Assembly: GCA_947457925.1 (NCBI GenBank)
Contig: CANGYA010000009.1
Span: 1-50,887 of the forward strand
Reading direction: 5' to 3'
Source of the DNA: Cytophagales bacterium
GTDB taxonomy: Bacteria; Bacteroidota; Bacteroidia; Cytophagales; Thermoflexibacteraceae
Length of the DNA: 50,887 nucleotides
Shown here: positions 33,801 through 43,154 of the stretch, piece after piece
Position numbering within the stretch: the first letter of the stretch is position 1
Layout: the number at the start of each line of letters is the position of its first letter
Program-made: the position numbers and the translations under genes
Notes under the pieces: model-generated
The model's input: only the letters and a program-made list of their open reading frames with translations
Database searches by the model: none
What the model was told of the DNA's origin: nothing

Positions 33801-35883
33801 CTGTACCACCAACTGGCAATGTTTGGGGCAAAGTAGGCGAAGTACGATAACCATTAATCGCAATATTAGTACCATTGTCAGCTCCTACAAAACCTGCATT
33901 AAATGGCGTTTCATTGGTGATGATTCGCATACGAAACCCTGCTCCTTGTGTGTTGGCAGGAATTGCACAAGGAATTGTACCAGCAATAGCTGTACTTACA
34001 ATAGAACCTATGGTGATGGGGGCTGCAAAACTACCCGCAGCATTTGAAAGTTGCACACTAATAGTTGTGCCACTGTTAAAATGGGTATCGTTGCCTGCCG
34101 AAGTAGGTAAACTATAATTGACATTAAAGACCGCAGAAGGTGCTGTGAGTGAAGTACAATAAGTTCCACTTAAACCACTGATAATGGGTGTAGTAATAGG
34201 GTTGATTTCCAAATTACTCAATGTGATAGTACCTGTACCTGCTGTATATAAGATTTTTATATCTGTAGGAGCTAAACCTGCGGTGGTTAGAGCTATGTCA
34301 TCTGCAAACAAGGCATTCCCACGCCAAATATCAACGGAGTTAGCGGCTACAGTCGTTCCCACAGCGTTGTTAGGTGCTTTGTAGGTAATGGCAGCACCTG
34401 TGGCATTAATTACAGCTACATAGTTTTGTGTACCACCATTAGAGCCAGAGTTGGCTGCTCCTGCTACTAAAGTATGGTTATTATTATTGGTATCCACTAA
34501 TAAACTTGCAGTTGTATTCGCATTCGAAGGCGTAGAAGTATCATCTGTAAAGTTTTGCCCAAAAACAATCCTTGCTGCACTACCCTGATTAGAAGAACCT
34601 GTACTAGCCAATGAAAACTGTACCATCACAGCATTACTTGTGGCAGGGCTTGTATTGGTCTGCAAGTCTGTTGTGCGTACACTATAAAGAGTGCCACCAG
34701 CTCTTGTGAGGGCTATGTTATTGGTAGGGGTATTTTGGGCTAAGTTGCCAGCTGTTGCGTCTGCACTTGTAGCATTCATACGCCAAGCTGCAAATCTGGT
34801 TGTATTAAAGCCTATAAAATAAGGAGGTACAATAGCTGCTGCGTTTACTAACTTGCCATTAGGTCGTATATCTATATTGTTATCTACCAAAAGTTGAGGA
34901 ATACTATTTGTATAGACATCTAAAACCCTAACCATTGGTAACGTATAGGTAGTAGCCGTACCATTAATATTTCTATTATTTCCCTGAAAAATGTAAGCTG
35001 CTGTGGCTACAGAGCCACCTAAAATAGTGGCAGAAGCATTAACTGTAAAGTCATGTCCAATATAAAATTCTTCATTCCCAGAGTTATTCCAGTTACCATT
35101 AACGATAATGGCATTGTTAAAAGTTTTATTACCTACTGTAGAAGCAAAATCAACACTTGCACCCGCATTCACAGTGGTACTTCCTGTTACTGTTATTGTA
35201 CCTTGCCCTATGGTATTTGTACCTGTGGCTAAATTTAATGTTCCGCCAATCGTATAGATACCTGCATTTGTTCCATTAATTGTACCACCATTCATTGTTA
35301 CATTTTGCAAAGAAGTAGTACCTGTGGCACTATTGTCTAATAGTAAGCCGTTAATGGTTGTATTGCCCGCAATAGTGAAGTTAAAGGTGCTTACTTGCAA
35401 TGAAGTTGCGTTATCTATGAGCAACGTTTCAGCAGCAGAGGTATTTTGACCTAATGTTTTTACACCACCACCCGTAATAATCAAGTTTCTATAAGTTATT
35501 GCACCATTAGGCGGCGTGGGGATATTATAACTATTATTACTTGTAAACTCTACGGTGCTACCTGCTGTTGTGATGTGTGTATTAGTGGTTACCGAAGGGT
35601 AAGTGGGCGTACCACTTGTAGCTGCTAAACTTAATGTACCACCACCAGACAGAGTTGTAAAAGTATGTCCTGTGGTAGTCCCTAAATTCAAACGACCCCC
35701 CGTATTAATAGTAACAGAAGGAGCTATGGCACCATTCAGTGTTGTATTCACTGTATGTCCATTTAAAATTACTCTTGCTGTAGTAGGGCAGATAGTAGGA
35801 GTCATATAAGTAAGTCCAGTTGGGTCTGATGTCCAATTAGCATTATTTTCCCCAGTTACAACCACCGCCTGCACAGTTTCCAT
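30853..35883 (-). CDS. T9SS surface protein, C-terminal open part (1676 residues)
   Basis: This frame encodes most of a giant cell-surface protein. It is rich in Thr, Asn, Ser and Gly in repeated beta-helix-like stretches (G8-type 'ARVILNGHTVNT... VTINTGGRLNLGTTTGHTF'), with Ig-like modules (about 700-800), a jelly-roll-like region (about 800-1100) and VFIWRGITSDWFNADNWG. The C-terminal ~80 residues are a type A T9SS sorting domain: LRLYPNPVDSYQLYVDVPAEKGEKVVLSVHDMLGKVVYE ... VITVATSNRVFHEKVKY. It would be exported by T9SS and attached to the surface. The first ATG in this frame has no signal peptide; the real N-terminus is on the adjoining frames. Confidence 0.85.
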   Translation of the reverse strand: METVQAVVVTGENNANWTSDPTGLTYMTPTICPTTARVILNGHTVNTTLNGAIAPSVTINTGGRLNLGTTTGHTFTTLSGGGTLSLAATSGTPTYPSVTTNTHITTAGSTVEFTSNNSYNIPTPPNGAITYRNLIITGGGVKTLGQNTSAAETLLIDNATSLQVSTFNFTIAGNTTINGLLLDNSATGTTSLQNVTMNGGTINGTNAGIYTIGGTLNLATGTNTIGQGTITVTGSTTVNAGASVDFASTVGNKTFNNAIIVNGNWNNSGNEEFYIGHDFTVNASATILGGSVATAAYIFQGNNRNINGTATTYTLPMVRVLDVYTNSIPQLLVDNNIDIRPNGKLVNAAAIVPPYFIGFNTTRFAAWRMNATSADATAGNLAQNTPTNNIALTRAGGTLYSVRTTDLQTNTSPATSNAVMVQFSLASTGSSNQGSAARIVFGQNFTDDTSTPSNANTTASLLVDTNNNNHTLVAGAANSGSNGGTQNYVAVINATGAAITYKAPNNAVGTTVAANSVDIWRGNALFADDIALTTAGLAPTDIKILYTAGTGTITLSNLEINPITTPIISGLSGTYCTSLTAPSAVFNVNYSLPTSAGNDTHFNSGTTISVQLSNAAGSFAAPITIGSIVSTAIAGTIPCAIPANTQGAGFRMRIITNETPFNAGFVGADNGTNIAINGYRTSPTLPQTLPVGGTGAALSITNFSGGAPSPIPTSYQWAYRVLGSSVVNNITGATSATYTPAPPLTTVSNTYYVFCILTSACGESFSDAVQISVNCSVTTNLITNGDFSLLPPVAYAGTPPAGHIVPAVNWGFATQYGNPTTGVEAAATVDCNGGGSATRPCSMYPETTYAVGFNPADYHTNFCNSAFPTTNVNSAPGSATVARTGTIEVQAGSLNIVRGTGTNFTADLVGSVVYVGAVPRQRSLITAVNVGAQRLTVSPAFTAAVAAGSDYRFMHGSKVIGGSGGYCLVGNGATGGSINIWQQNVAVNPNRNYVLTFNAINLNAGSLAFATLFNCYQIGANIDNPGVEACNWAKYSVQWNSGSNTNVSIAIRNIGVFAGGNDITIDDIQFYECTDPVSYPPGEVFIWRGITSDWFNADNWGTCSAPTCTDDVTIPVIPTGRVYPVINADGATARSVTIDAGASLTMNANRNLNVCGNWTNNGTLTPDITSTITFTSSYNPQIVSGNLSGTGSFSSIIVNKTTAAQVLRFDNNVTIARDFTITLGTVNGNSRTIQVARNFTNNANGTFTANNSTVVFNGGAAQTFVNAASVAACTFYNVTANQSPVSTIFLNNDLTVSNVLTLTSGRFQRGGAAGFRYVNVTNNAAASITGYNTNSYIATIPNDANRLILRRAIANTARTYDYPVGDAINYQNARLEITSGLGAAVTYIDGFFSNQDAGGTLTSGGCGYQPCTGGYWSLTPNTATLAGSAQYNVELFPVGFSCGTIVCPIEPITIAKGTYPSAWSFAGSSFTSTYKRSGFISFTDFVPMGGVTLLPVTWVQFTAKVQQQNVVLNWATSNELNNESFLVQRSGDGKTFETISRVKGAGTTTRVSNYQFIDTRPMAGVSYYRLQQIDIDGKSSLSKVEVVQLPGETAGTLRLYPNPVDSYQLYVDVPAEKGEKVVLSVHDMLGKVVYETSFEYTGEPYLVTKHLPDAVYVITVATSNRVFHEKVKYRHQ

Positions 35884-36065
35884 TAAAAGAGTACACTACA
35901 GGCGAAACAACAGAGGCAGAGGTTCTAAAGCCAATATTTATGAATGCACTTCCTCCTGCTGTACTATGTATAAAAGTTACCTTCGTACCATTTAAAATTG
36001 GAACACCCACAATAGTTACTTGGAAATAATTACTTGTTTGGTTAGACCTTGCTATATAGTAGTAG

Positions 36066-37247
36066 TCATTGGGGGTCTTGTGAAGGTAAACAAGCATAAC
36101 CCGCAGCAGCAAAATCAAATGTAATGGCATACTGTTGCGAACCAGTAGATTCCAGCCAATAATCACGACCCAAATTATGTGTAAAAGTGGGTGCTAAACC
36201 AGCCATAAAGTTTGTAGTAGCAGCTACAGGTGTGTTATTATGACCTATGAATGTACATTTAGGTGCACCCGCAGTAGTTAAACTTCCTATATCTTCTGTT
36301 AAATTAACTGCTCCATCTGGCGTACTACTGTTGCTTTGTTTTTCGCCAGTATTTAGCCCCATAATCCCAATTACATCATAGTTAAAACCAGTTGCTCCGA
36401 CTGTATTTGCATTAGAAAAGTAATCATTTGCTCCTAAACTTCGTCCAAACTTAGCTCCTAAATGGTTTTCTACTACTAATCTTTGAGCAGCATTAAGAGC
36501 TACGCCATTAAAGATTATAGCATCACCTAAGTCTGCATTAAAATAATCTCCACCATTGATACGCCCAAATTGCGGAGTAGTAAAATTAACACCTGTTGCA
36601 TTACCTGTAGCTGTGCTTATTTGTGTAGCATCTCTAAATACAGTTAATCTCCTGTTACCGCCATTCAAATCTCCTATTGCACTGACTATGGTAGAGGCAG
36701 AGGCGTTTAAAGTATAACCACCAATAGCTGGATTGTTATTCCAAAATTCTACGGAATTATTATTTCCAGCAGGTGGTACATTAGCACCTCCACTACCATC
36801 ATTGTAAAAACGAAACGTATTAGCATTAAAAGGTGCAGAGTCGAACAGACCTTTGGGATTAGTTTGTGTGGCACTACTATTTGTTACAGCAAAAAACGAA
36901 ATGGGCAAAGCATTAGTAGAATTTAAGCCAGCTCCCATTTGCATAAATTGGCTTGTACCATTGAAACGCAAAATAGGTCTGCCATTGATAACATTAGTAG
37001 TAAAAACAGGTTGGTTTGCAACAGTAGCCTGAGTAAAATTATTACCATTACCCGATTGGTCTGTCCATGCACTTACGCCTGTAGCATTTGTACCGGGAGT
37101 TACGCCTATATCACTCCGTAACCACAAAGCTACACGAGGCTGACCACCTGCACCTGTAGCATTCCCTACACCTCCCGGTCCTGTTTGTGCTAAGAGGGGG
37201 GAACTAAGCAGCAAAACGGAAAGAGCTGCAAAGTTTTTAAAACGCAT
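36066..37247 (-). CDS. T9SS surface protein, N-terminal part (frameshifted from the rest)
   Basis: From ATG 37247 (MRFKNFAALSVLLLSSPLLAQ; a longer start at 37265 adds six residues) comes a signal peptide and a lectin-like domain: RVALWLRSDIGV, VSAWTDQSGNGNNFTQ, NGRPILRFNGTSQFMQ, DLGDAIIFNGVALNAAQRLVVENHLGAKFG. This is the LamG/concanavalin-like beginning common in large Bacteroidota surface proteins, ending in NDYFSN...YDVIGIMGLNTGEKQSNSS. The frame stops at 36066 right after a CCCCC run. Confidence 0.85.
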   Translation of the reverse strand: MRFKNFAALSVLLLSSPLLAQTGPGGVGNATGAGGQPRVALWLRSDIGVTPGTNATGVSAWTDQSGNGNNFTQATVANQPVFTTNVINGRPILRFNGTSQFMQMGAGLNSTNALPISFFAVTNSSATQTNPKGLFDSAPFNANTFRFYNDGSGGANVPPAGNNNSVEFWNNNPAIGGYTLNASASTIVSAIGDLNGGNRRLTVFRDATQISTATGNATGVNFTTPQFGRINGGDYFNADLGDAIIFNGVALNAAQRLVVENHLGAKFGRSLGANDYFSNANTVGATGFNYDVIGIMGLNTGEKQSNSSTPDGAVNLTEDIGSLTTAGAPKCTFIGHNNTPVAATTNFMAGLAPTFTHNLGRDYWLESTGSQQYAITFDFAAAGYACLPSQDPQ

Positions 37248-37420
37248 TAGTTGAGTTCCTATCATATACTTGCTATAAAATTATTAGACAAAATAATTAG
37301 AGAATGGTGTAATACTTACACAAAGAGGTGTTAGTAAGAAGGCGAGTGATTAGCTACACAAAATACGAATATTGTAAATGAAACGCAACAACCGTACTGA
37401 AAATTATTTTTATGACCTTG

Positions 37421-37449
37421 CAAAGCTATGAAAATATACGATTTTCAAA
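37421..37449 (-). promoter_or_regulatory. possible promoter of the T9SS surface-protein gene
   Basis: On the minus strand TTTG (37446-37449) and TAGCTTTG (37421-37428) are separated by 17 bases, a little short of the usual 19-20. It would give a ~170-base leader. The 37248-37571 gap is otherwise A+T-rich and serves both this gene and the divergent TamB-like gene. Confidence 0.4.
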
Positions 37450-37571
37450 AAAATATTACATATTTTTTATTTCATTTTTACCTGTTTTAAAACCTACAAC
37501 TATTTTTCTGACACAAACCTAATAATCAAAAAAAATCGTACTTTCGTATTTACAACTACCATTTCGTTGTC

Positions 37572-40500
37572 TTGGTCATCAAAAGAAAACTTCTTAGAGC
37601 ATGGCTCATTACTAAAAAAATCCTCTACGTAAAAAGTGTAATTTTACGGGTACTACTGCTATTGTTAGCTATTTTAGTTATCGCCCTACAATCTACCCAC
37701 GTACAAACGTGGCTGGGGCGAATAGCTACAGACAAATTATCAGTTGCTCTTAACTTCCCTATTAGTGTAAAACAAATAGAAATACAATGGCTCGACCAAA
37801 TAAAACTCAAAAAAGTACAAATATTAGACAGACAAAATAATAATATGATTTTTGTAGATGGTCTTACTTTAAACTACCATTTGCAAAAATTATTACAAGA
37901 AGGAAATATTTTTGTAGAATACGCCGAGTTAGACAGTGCCAATGTAAACCTCATAGATTTGCCTGATAGTTTGGGCGGTATGAACATAGACCAATTCATT
38001 GAGGCAATAGATAATAGCCCTGCCGATACTACTAAAAAGACAAATAAAGGGATGCAGGTTATTGTGGGGGAGATAGACTTGCGAAGGTCGTTTTTTAGTT
38101 TTCATAAACCATATGCGGATAGCCTCAAAGGGCAATTTGACTACAACCACTTCGCCCTCAAAGACTTACAGGCAAAAGTAAAGCATCTCACGATTGTTAG
38201 AGATACGGTCATGATGAATATGCAGCAGCTGCGCGGCGAGGAAACTAATACAAAATTGCCCATCAAAGAAATCACTACGTTTTTTAGGTACTGTCGTAGT
38301 GGATTAGAGTTTCAGGGTCTAAAGGCACACATTGGCGAAAGTATCATCAGAGATACTCTCACGTTTCAGTTCAAAAGACCTGCCGAAATGGGGGACTTCA
38401 ACAATAAAGTGAAAATTTATGCCCACTTAGATTCTTCTATTATTCGGTTCAAAGACCTTGCTGTATTCGTACCAAGTGTAGGAAAGTACAAAGAAACTCT
38501 CGTGATTTCGGGTAAACTAAAAGGAAAAGTTACAAAATTCAGAATAGAACAAATGGATTTGTCTTTTGGCAAATCCAGCAGAGTGATAGGCAAGTACAAC
38601 ATGGAGGGCTTTCCGAACTTAGAAGAAAGTTTTGTGGACATAGACCTCAAAAAGTCAGCCGTACACATAGACGATATTCGACAATATTTGCCGAATGAAG
38701 ACACTTATCGCCGATTGAATAAGTTTGGAAAGTTCCGATTTGATGCACGTTTTACAGGCTTTTTTACAGACTTTGTTACGTTTGGCAAATTTAATACGGA
38801 TTTAGGGTTTATTGATGCAGATATTAACATTAAGACGAAAAATAATTATTACAAAGGAAATATTATTACAAAAGAATTTAATTTAGGAACATTTTTAAAT
38901 ATTCCTGATTTAGTACAAAAAATAGACCTTTCTGGAAGTATTGTAGGTAATAACTATACAACAGAAGATGCTCATTTTAAGTTAAATGCGACTATTGCTA
39001 AACTTGGTTTCAAACAATACAACTATAAAAATATTAGGGTCAATGCAAATTTAGAACATAAGTTTTTTGAGGGAGATGTAAGTATAAAAGATACAAATTT
39101 TGTGTTTGATGGGCATGGGGAGATTAATTTGAAAGACAGCACCCTGAATTTTCAAGCCAATTTAGATTCGGCATTTTTGCACAAAATTAATTGGGTGAGA
39201 GAAAAAGACTATTTGTTTGTGCGGGGCAAATCACACCTTAATTTTGCAGGGCTGGACTGGGACAAATTGGAAGGAACTATAGATTTACAAGAGGCTTTTG
39301 TGCAGTATAACAAAGAAAGTTTGCCTCTCAAAAAACTATTTATTCGTTCTCATAAAGAAGACAAAACAAGAGATTTTGATTTGGTTTGTGATTATTTTGA
39401 CTTCAGAGCAGATGGCGAATTCGAATTAACTCGGTTCTTTAATGATGTAAAAGCTTTGGCAGAAGAATACCGCCTACACTTTGAAAATAACAAAAAGAAT
39501 TTAGATGACTATTACATACAGAAAAAGAATTTTTCAGACTTTGCCTTAGATGCAAAATTATCTTACCAACTGAAATATGACTTACTTCTCAAAGATATTA
39601 CGCCTGTGGCAAGGCTATTTGATAAGAAAATTTATGTATCTAAAAAATCACATATCAAAGGCTTTTTCAATAGTGATTATGAAAAGAAATTCTTTTTAGA
39701 TGGTTACATAGACAGTCTGTTTTATGGCGAATACAGATTTTATGATAATAATTTCAACCTCTCGACCTACAAAGCCGAAGATGAACGTAAGGTATTCTTA
39801 GAAGCAAATATTTTATCGGAAAAACAAAAAATTAGCAATGTATTCTTAACGGAAAAATTCAATATTAGTGCCGATTGGGACGACCATAAAATTCACTTCA
39901 GTTCATTCATCAAAGAACAAGGGACTATTAACAAAGCCGACTTGCAGGGCAGCTTAGAGTTTACAGGCAACCGAAGCTATGAACTCAAAGTACACCCTTC
40001 GGAGATAGTGGCTATGTATGAAACTTGGTGTAATTTTGATACGCTGCAAGTGAATATAGACAAGCAAGATATTGATTTTCATACCATACATTTCGAGAAT
40101 GGCAACAAAAAAGTATGGGTGATTGGGCAGATTTCAGAAGATTTGCAAAAATACTTACAGCTCAAAGTTCGCAATTTTGACCTAAATTTATTCAGTCCTT
40201 ACATTGGAAAAGCCTTAGCTGGCAGTATCAATGGCGAGGCTTTTCTGCGAAATTTGTACCATACACCTATGGTAGAGGGCGAAATAGATGTGTTGAATAT
40301 CAGTATGGACAAAGTGCAATATGGAAACCTGCACATCAATTCAGCATGGCAGGACACAGAGCAAAGGTTGGCTATTCATGCTAAATTACAAACCCCAGAC
40401 CATTTTGAGTATGACGAGCCACTGTTAAAAATAGATGGATTTTATAACGTAAAAAATAAAGTAAGTCCTTTAGAACTGAATGCTGAACTGCGAAAAACAC

Positions 40501-42155
40501 CTGTGAAATTAATAGAACCGTTTTTATCGGCAGTAGCTACTGAATTTGAGGGCATAGCCACAGGCGACATTGCTATTACAGGGAAACCAGCCTATCCGCA
40601 ACTACAGGGGGAGATTTTTGTGAGTGATGGCAAGTTCAAAGTCAATTATTTGAATACCTATTACCGTTTTCACGATTTTATTTACCTCGAACCCGACCAT
40701 ATCGGCATGAAACAGCTCAAACTGCTTGATGTCAATAATAATAGGGCTATTGTCAATGGCGGTATTTACCATGACGGTTTCCGTAACTTCTTGATGCAGT
40801 TGAGTTTAGATTTTTACAAGTTTCAAGTCCTCAATACGCAAATGACAGACGAGGCTCTGTATTTCGGTACGGCGTATGGCACAGGAAAATTAGATATTTT
40901 AGGGACAACAGACAATTTGGAGATAAACGTAACGGGACGTACCGAAGAAGGCACAAAACTGTATTTTGCTATGGACAGTTACAGTGGTGTACAAGAAAAA
41001 GAGTTTATTCGGTTTGTAGATTTCAAAAAAGATAGTTTACTCTTGAATAAAACCAAAAAGGTAGATTTATCGGGCATCAAACTCAATTTTAATTTAGAAT
41101 TAACGCCTGATGCCTACGGAGAAATTATTTTTGACAAAAGGTCTGGCGATATTATTCGAGGCAATACGTTGGGTAAAATCAATATGTTGATAGACACCAA
41201 AGGAGATTTTAAGATGTATGGAGATGTGGAGTTTGTGCGGGGGAAATACACTTTCACTTTTTTGAATGTTGTGAGCAAAGAGTTTGATATTTTGCAAGGT
41301 AGTCGTGTGGGGTGGACAGGCGACCCTTTGGGTGGACAATTAGATGTGAAAGCAGCTTATAAATTGCGTACTTCGCTTGCTCCTATCATGTTATTAACGG
41401 ATAGTGCCTCAAGAAATCTGCCCGAAGTGCGGAGGGCTTACCCAGTCAAAGTGGATATGAGTGTGCGAGGGGCTTTGTTTTCGCCTGAAATCAAATTTGA
41501 TATAGATATGGCAGAATACCCCGCTATGATTAGTGCTGGCGGTGTGGCTATTCCTCTGGAAACCTATGTGCAGGCTTTTAAAGCAAAAATTGCTGCGAAT
41601 GAACAAGAATTAACTCGGCAAGTATTTAGTTTGATGGTACTGAACCGTTTATCTTCAGAAAATGCCTTTGCAAGTGCCAATGGACAAGCCGTAACAAGTA
41701 GTGTGAGTGAGTTACTCACCAACCAACTGAGCCATTGGATGTCGCAGGTTGATGAAAATTTGCAGATAGACCTCAACCTCAACGGTTTGACTGCCGATGC
41801 CCTCAATACGTTTCAGATGCGGGTGTCGTATTCTCTACTGAATGGACGTATGCGGATTACGCGCAGTGGTGGTTTTACATCTGTGAATAATCGGGCAAGT
41901 GCTACAGCAGTGATTGGCGACTGGACAGTGGAGTATTTACTAACACAAGACGCAAAACTACGGGTAAAAGCCTACTACAAAAGTGTAACAAATACTTTTA
42001 GTACAGACCTCAACAATATTGGGGCTTCGGGCATGGGTATGTCTTATACGCATAGTTTCAGTAGATTTTCAGAACTTTTGCCTCGTCTTCGCAAATCTAA
42101 ACGCCTTAAAAAAGATAGTAAGGTGATAGAGTATAGAGATGATGAGATTAGGTGA
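37572..42155 (+). CDS. TamB-like translocation/assembly module protein
   Basis: A 1527-residue protein with an N-terminal signal-anchor (about 23-43; VILRVLLLLLAILVIALQ), a very long beta-rich AsmA/TamB-like middle and the C-terminal TamB domain (about 1200-1500) with GNTLGKINMLIDTKGDFKMYGDVEFVRGKYTF and GDPLGGQLDVKAAYKLRTSLAPIM. In Bacteroidota, TamB-like proteins act in envelope biogenesis, probably carrying lipids or helping assemble outer-membrane proteins across the periplasm. The frame has no ATG before residue 95; TTG at 37572 is the likely start, since it directly precedes the basic/hydrophobic anchor and an in-frame TGA lies at 37509. Single-gene transcription unit. Confidence 0.88.
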   Translation: MVIKRKLLRAWLITKKILYVKSVILRVLLLLLAILVIALQSTHVQTWLGRIATDKLSVALNFPISVKQIEIQWLDQIKLKKVQILDRQNNNMIFVDGLTLNYHLQKLLQEGNIFVEYAELDSANVNLIDLPDSLGGMNIDQFIEAIDNSPADTTKKTNKGMQVIVGEIDLRRSFFSFHKPYADSLKGQFDYNHFALKDLQAKVKHLTIVRDTVMMNMQQLRGEETNTKLPIKEITTFFRYCRSGLEFQGLKAHIGESIIRDTLTFQFKRPAEMGDFNNKVKIYAHLDSSIIRFKDLAVFVPSVGKYKETLVISGKLKGKVTKFRIEQMDLSFGKSSRVIGKYNMEGFPNLEESFVDIDLKKSAVHIDDIRQYLPNEDTYRRLNKFGKFRFDARFTGFFTDFVTFGKFNTDLGFIDADINIKTKNNYYKGNIITKEFNLGTFLNIPDLVQKIDLSGSIVGNNYTTEDAHFKLNATIAKLGFKQYNYKNIRVNANLEHKFFEGDVSIKDTNFVFDGHGEINLKDSTLNFQANLDSAFLHKINWVREKDYLFVRGKSHLNFAGLDWDKLEGTIDLQEAFVQYNKESLPLKKLFIRSHKEDKTRDFDLVCDYFDFRADGEFELTRFFNDVKALAEEYRLHFENNKKNLDDYYIQKKNFSDFALDAKLSYQLKYDLLLKDITPVARLFDKKIYVSKKSHIKGFFNSDYEKKFFLDGYIDSLFYGEYRFYDNNFNLSTYKAEDERKVFLEANILSEKQKISNVFLTEKFNISADWDDHKIHFSSFIKEQGTINKADLQGSLEFTGNRSYELKVHPSEIVAMYETWCNFDTLQVNIDKQDIDFHTIHFENGNKKVWVIGQISEDLQKYLQLKVRNFDLNLFSPYIGKALAGSINGEAFLRNLYHTPMVEGEIDVLNISMDKVQYGNLHINSAWQDTEQRLAIHAKLQTPDHFEYDEPLLKIDGFYNVKNKVSPLELNAELRKTPVKLIEPFLSAVATEFEGIATGDIAITGKPAYPQLQGEIFVSDGKFKVNYLNTYYRFHDFIYLEPDHIGMKQLKLLDVNNNRAIVNGGIYHDGFRNFLMQLSLDFYKFQVLNTQMTDEALYFGTAYGTGKLDILGTTDNLEINVTGRTEEGTKLYFAMDSYSGVQEKEFIRFVDFKKDSLLLNKTKKVDLSGIKLNFNLELTPDAYGEIIFDKRSGDIIRGNTLGKINMLIDTKGDFKMYGDVEFVRGKYTFTFLNVVSKEFDILQGSRVGWTGDPLGGQLDVKAAYKLRTSLAPIMLLTDSASRNLPEVRRAYPVKVDMSVRGALFSPEIKFDIDMAEYPAMISAGGVAIPLETYVQAFKAKIAANEQELTRQVFSLMVLNRLSSENAFASANGQAVTSSVSELLTNQLSHWMSQVDENLQIDLNLNGLTADALNTFQMRVSYSLLNGRMRITRSGGFTSVNNRASATAVIGDWTVEYLLTQDAKLRVKAYYKSVTNTFSTDLNNIGASGMGMSYTHSFSRFSELLPRLRKSKRLKKDSKVIEYRDDEIR

Positions 42156-42192
42156 GAATTTACGAATAAATTTAGCCCCCACCCCAGCCCTC

Positions 42193-42267
42193 CCCCGCAG
42201 GCGAGGGAGCTTGAAAACCAATTAGTTACAAACTCCCCACCCTATGGGGAGCAGCTGAGTTGGAAGG
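42193..42267 (+). repeat. 75-base repeat core, copy C
   Basis: Nearly identical (8 differences in 75) to 13057-13131 in copy A. It has GGGGAGCAGCTGAGTTGGAAGG at its end and the CCCCGCAGG...GAGGGAGCTTG arm at its start. It lies in the gap after the TamB gene and is preceded by CCCCCACCCCAGCCC. The MITE-type ends of copies A and B are not recognisable here. Confidence 0.8.
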
Positions 42268-42333
42268 GTGAGAGTAGGGCGAAACTTACACTAAATCAAC
42301 TATTGTGCAGTAATACAGTTATATTTTACAATC

Positions 42334-43152
42334 ATGAAAGACAAAGTAGTCATTATTACAGGTGGCAGTTCGGGCATTGGAAAAGCCTTAGCCGAAGTTT
42401 TTGGGCAGGAAGGGGCTAAAATTGTGATAACAGGCAGAGATATGCAAGCCCTACAACAAGCCCAACAAGCATTAGAACAAAAAGGAATTACTGTTTTGGC
42501 GGTGCAAGGAGATGTAAGCAAAGAAGCAGATACGCAACGCATGGCAGCCGAAACAGTCAAACAATTTGGGAAAATAGATGTATTGATTAACAATGCAGGC
42601 ATTTCTATGCGTGCTTTGTTCAATGAATTGGACTTGGGCGTAATTCACAAGGTCATGGACATCAACTTTTTTGGGGCTGTCAATGCAACAAAGGCTTGTT
42701 TGCCACATATTTTAGCAAGCAAGGGGTCTATTGTAGGCATATCGTCTATAGCTGGTTACAGAGGTTTACCTGCCCGCACAGGCTACTCCGCCTCAAAATT
42801 TGCTTTGCAAGGCTTCTTAGAGGCTTTACGCACCGAGTTGTTACACACAGGCGTACATATTCTCACAGCTTGCCCCGGGTTTACGGCTTCGGCTATTCGC
42901 CAAAAGGCTTTGTCCAAAGATGGTTCGGCACAAGGAGAATCGCCAAGAGATGAAGCCGAAATGATGACTGCCGAAGAGTGTGCAAGACACATTTACAAAG
43001 CTGTAGTCCAACGAAAAATTATTCTTACCCTCACGACACAAGGCAAATTGACTGTATTTCTGAACAAATGGTTTCCTCGTTTCATGGACAAAATGGTGTT
43101 CAATGCCTTAGCCAAAGAAGCAGATTCGCCACTGAAAAAGCCTAACAGTTAA
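42334..43152 (+). CDS. SDR-family NAD(P)-dependent oxidoreductase
   Basis: A 272-residue classical short-chain dehydrogenase: the cofactor motif IITGGSSGIGKALAEVFG (TGxxxGIG), NNAG in VLINNAGISMRALFNELD, and the catalytic Ser and YxxxK in GISSIAGYRGLPARTGYSASK. The C-terminal part has LTACPGFTASAIRQKALSKDG and a longer tail, like SDRs annotated as short-chain dehydrogenases with broad lipid or sterol-like substrates. The substrate is not clear. It is followed after 2 bases by the TSUP permease gene, so the two form one transcription unit. Confidence 0.9.
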   Translation: MKDKVVIITGGSSGIGKALAEVFGQEGAKIVITGRDMQALQQAQQALEQKGITVLAVQGDVSKEADTQRMAAETVKQFGKIDVLINNAGISMRALFNELDLGVIHKVMDINFFGAVNATKACLPHILASKGSIVGISSIAGYRGLPARTGYSASKFALQGFLEALRTELLHTGVHILTACPGFTASAIRQKALSKDGSAQGESPRDEAEMMTAEECARHIYKAVVQRKIILTLTTQGKLTVFLNKWFPRFMDKMVFNALAKEADSPLKKPNS

Positions 43153-43154
43153 TC

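Larger units (their letters stand above)
30853..37247 (-). pseudogene. full-length T9SS surface protein gene with two frameshifts
   Basis: Reading 36066-37247, then a middle frame within 35843-36166 (TPNDYYYIARSNQTSNYFQVTIVG...FNGNCAGGGCNWG), then 30853-35883 gives one continuous protein of about 2,130 residues. Dropping one base from the C-run (plus-strand GGGGG 36071-36075) gives QDPNDYYY; dropping one from the G-run (plus-strand CCCC 35850-35853) gives CNWENNANWTSD, and the reading continues. Both look like one extra base in a homopolymer, so sequencing error, true decay or phase variation are all possible. Confidence 0.75.

Noticed and set aside
33307-34384. Plus-strand open frames across the giant surface-protein gene
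   Set aside because: They are antisense shadows of a Thr/Asn/Gly-rich coding frame and show only low-complexity sequence.
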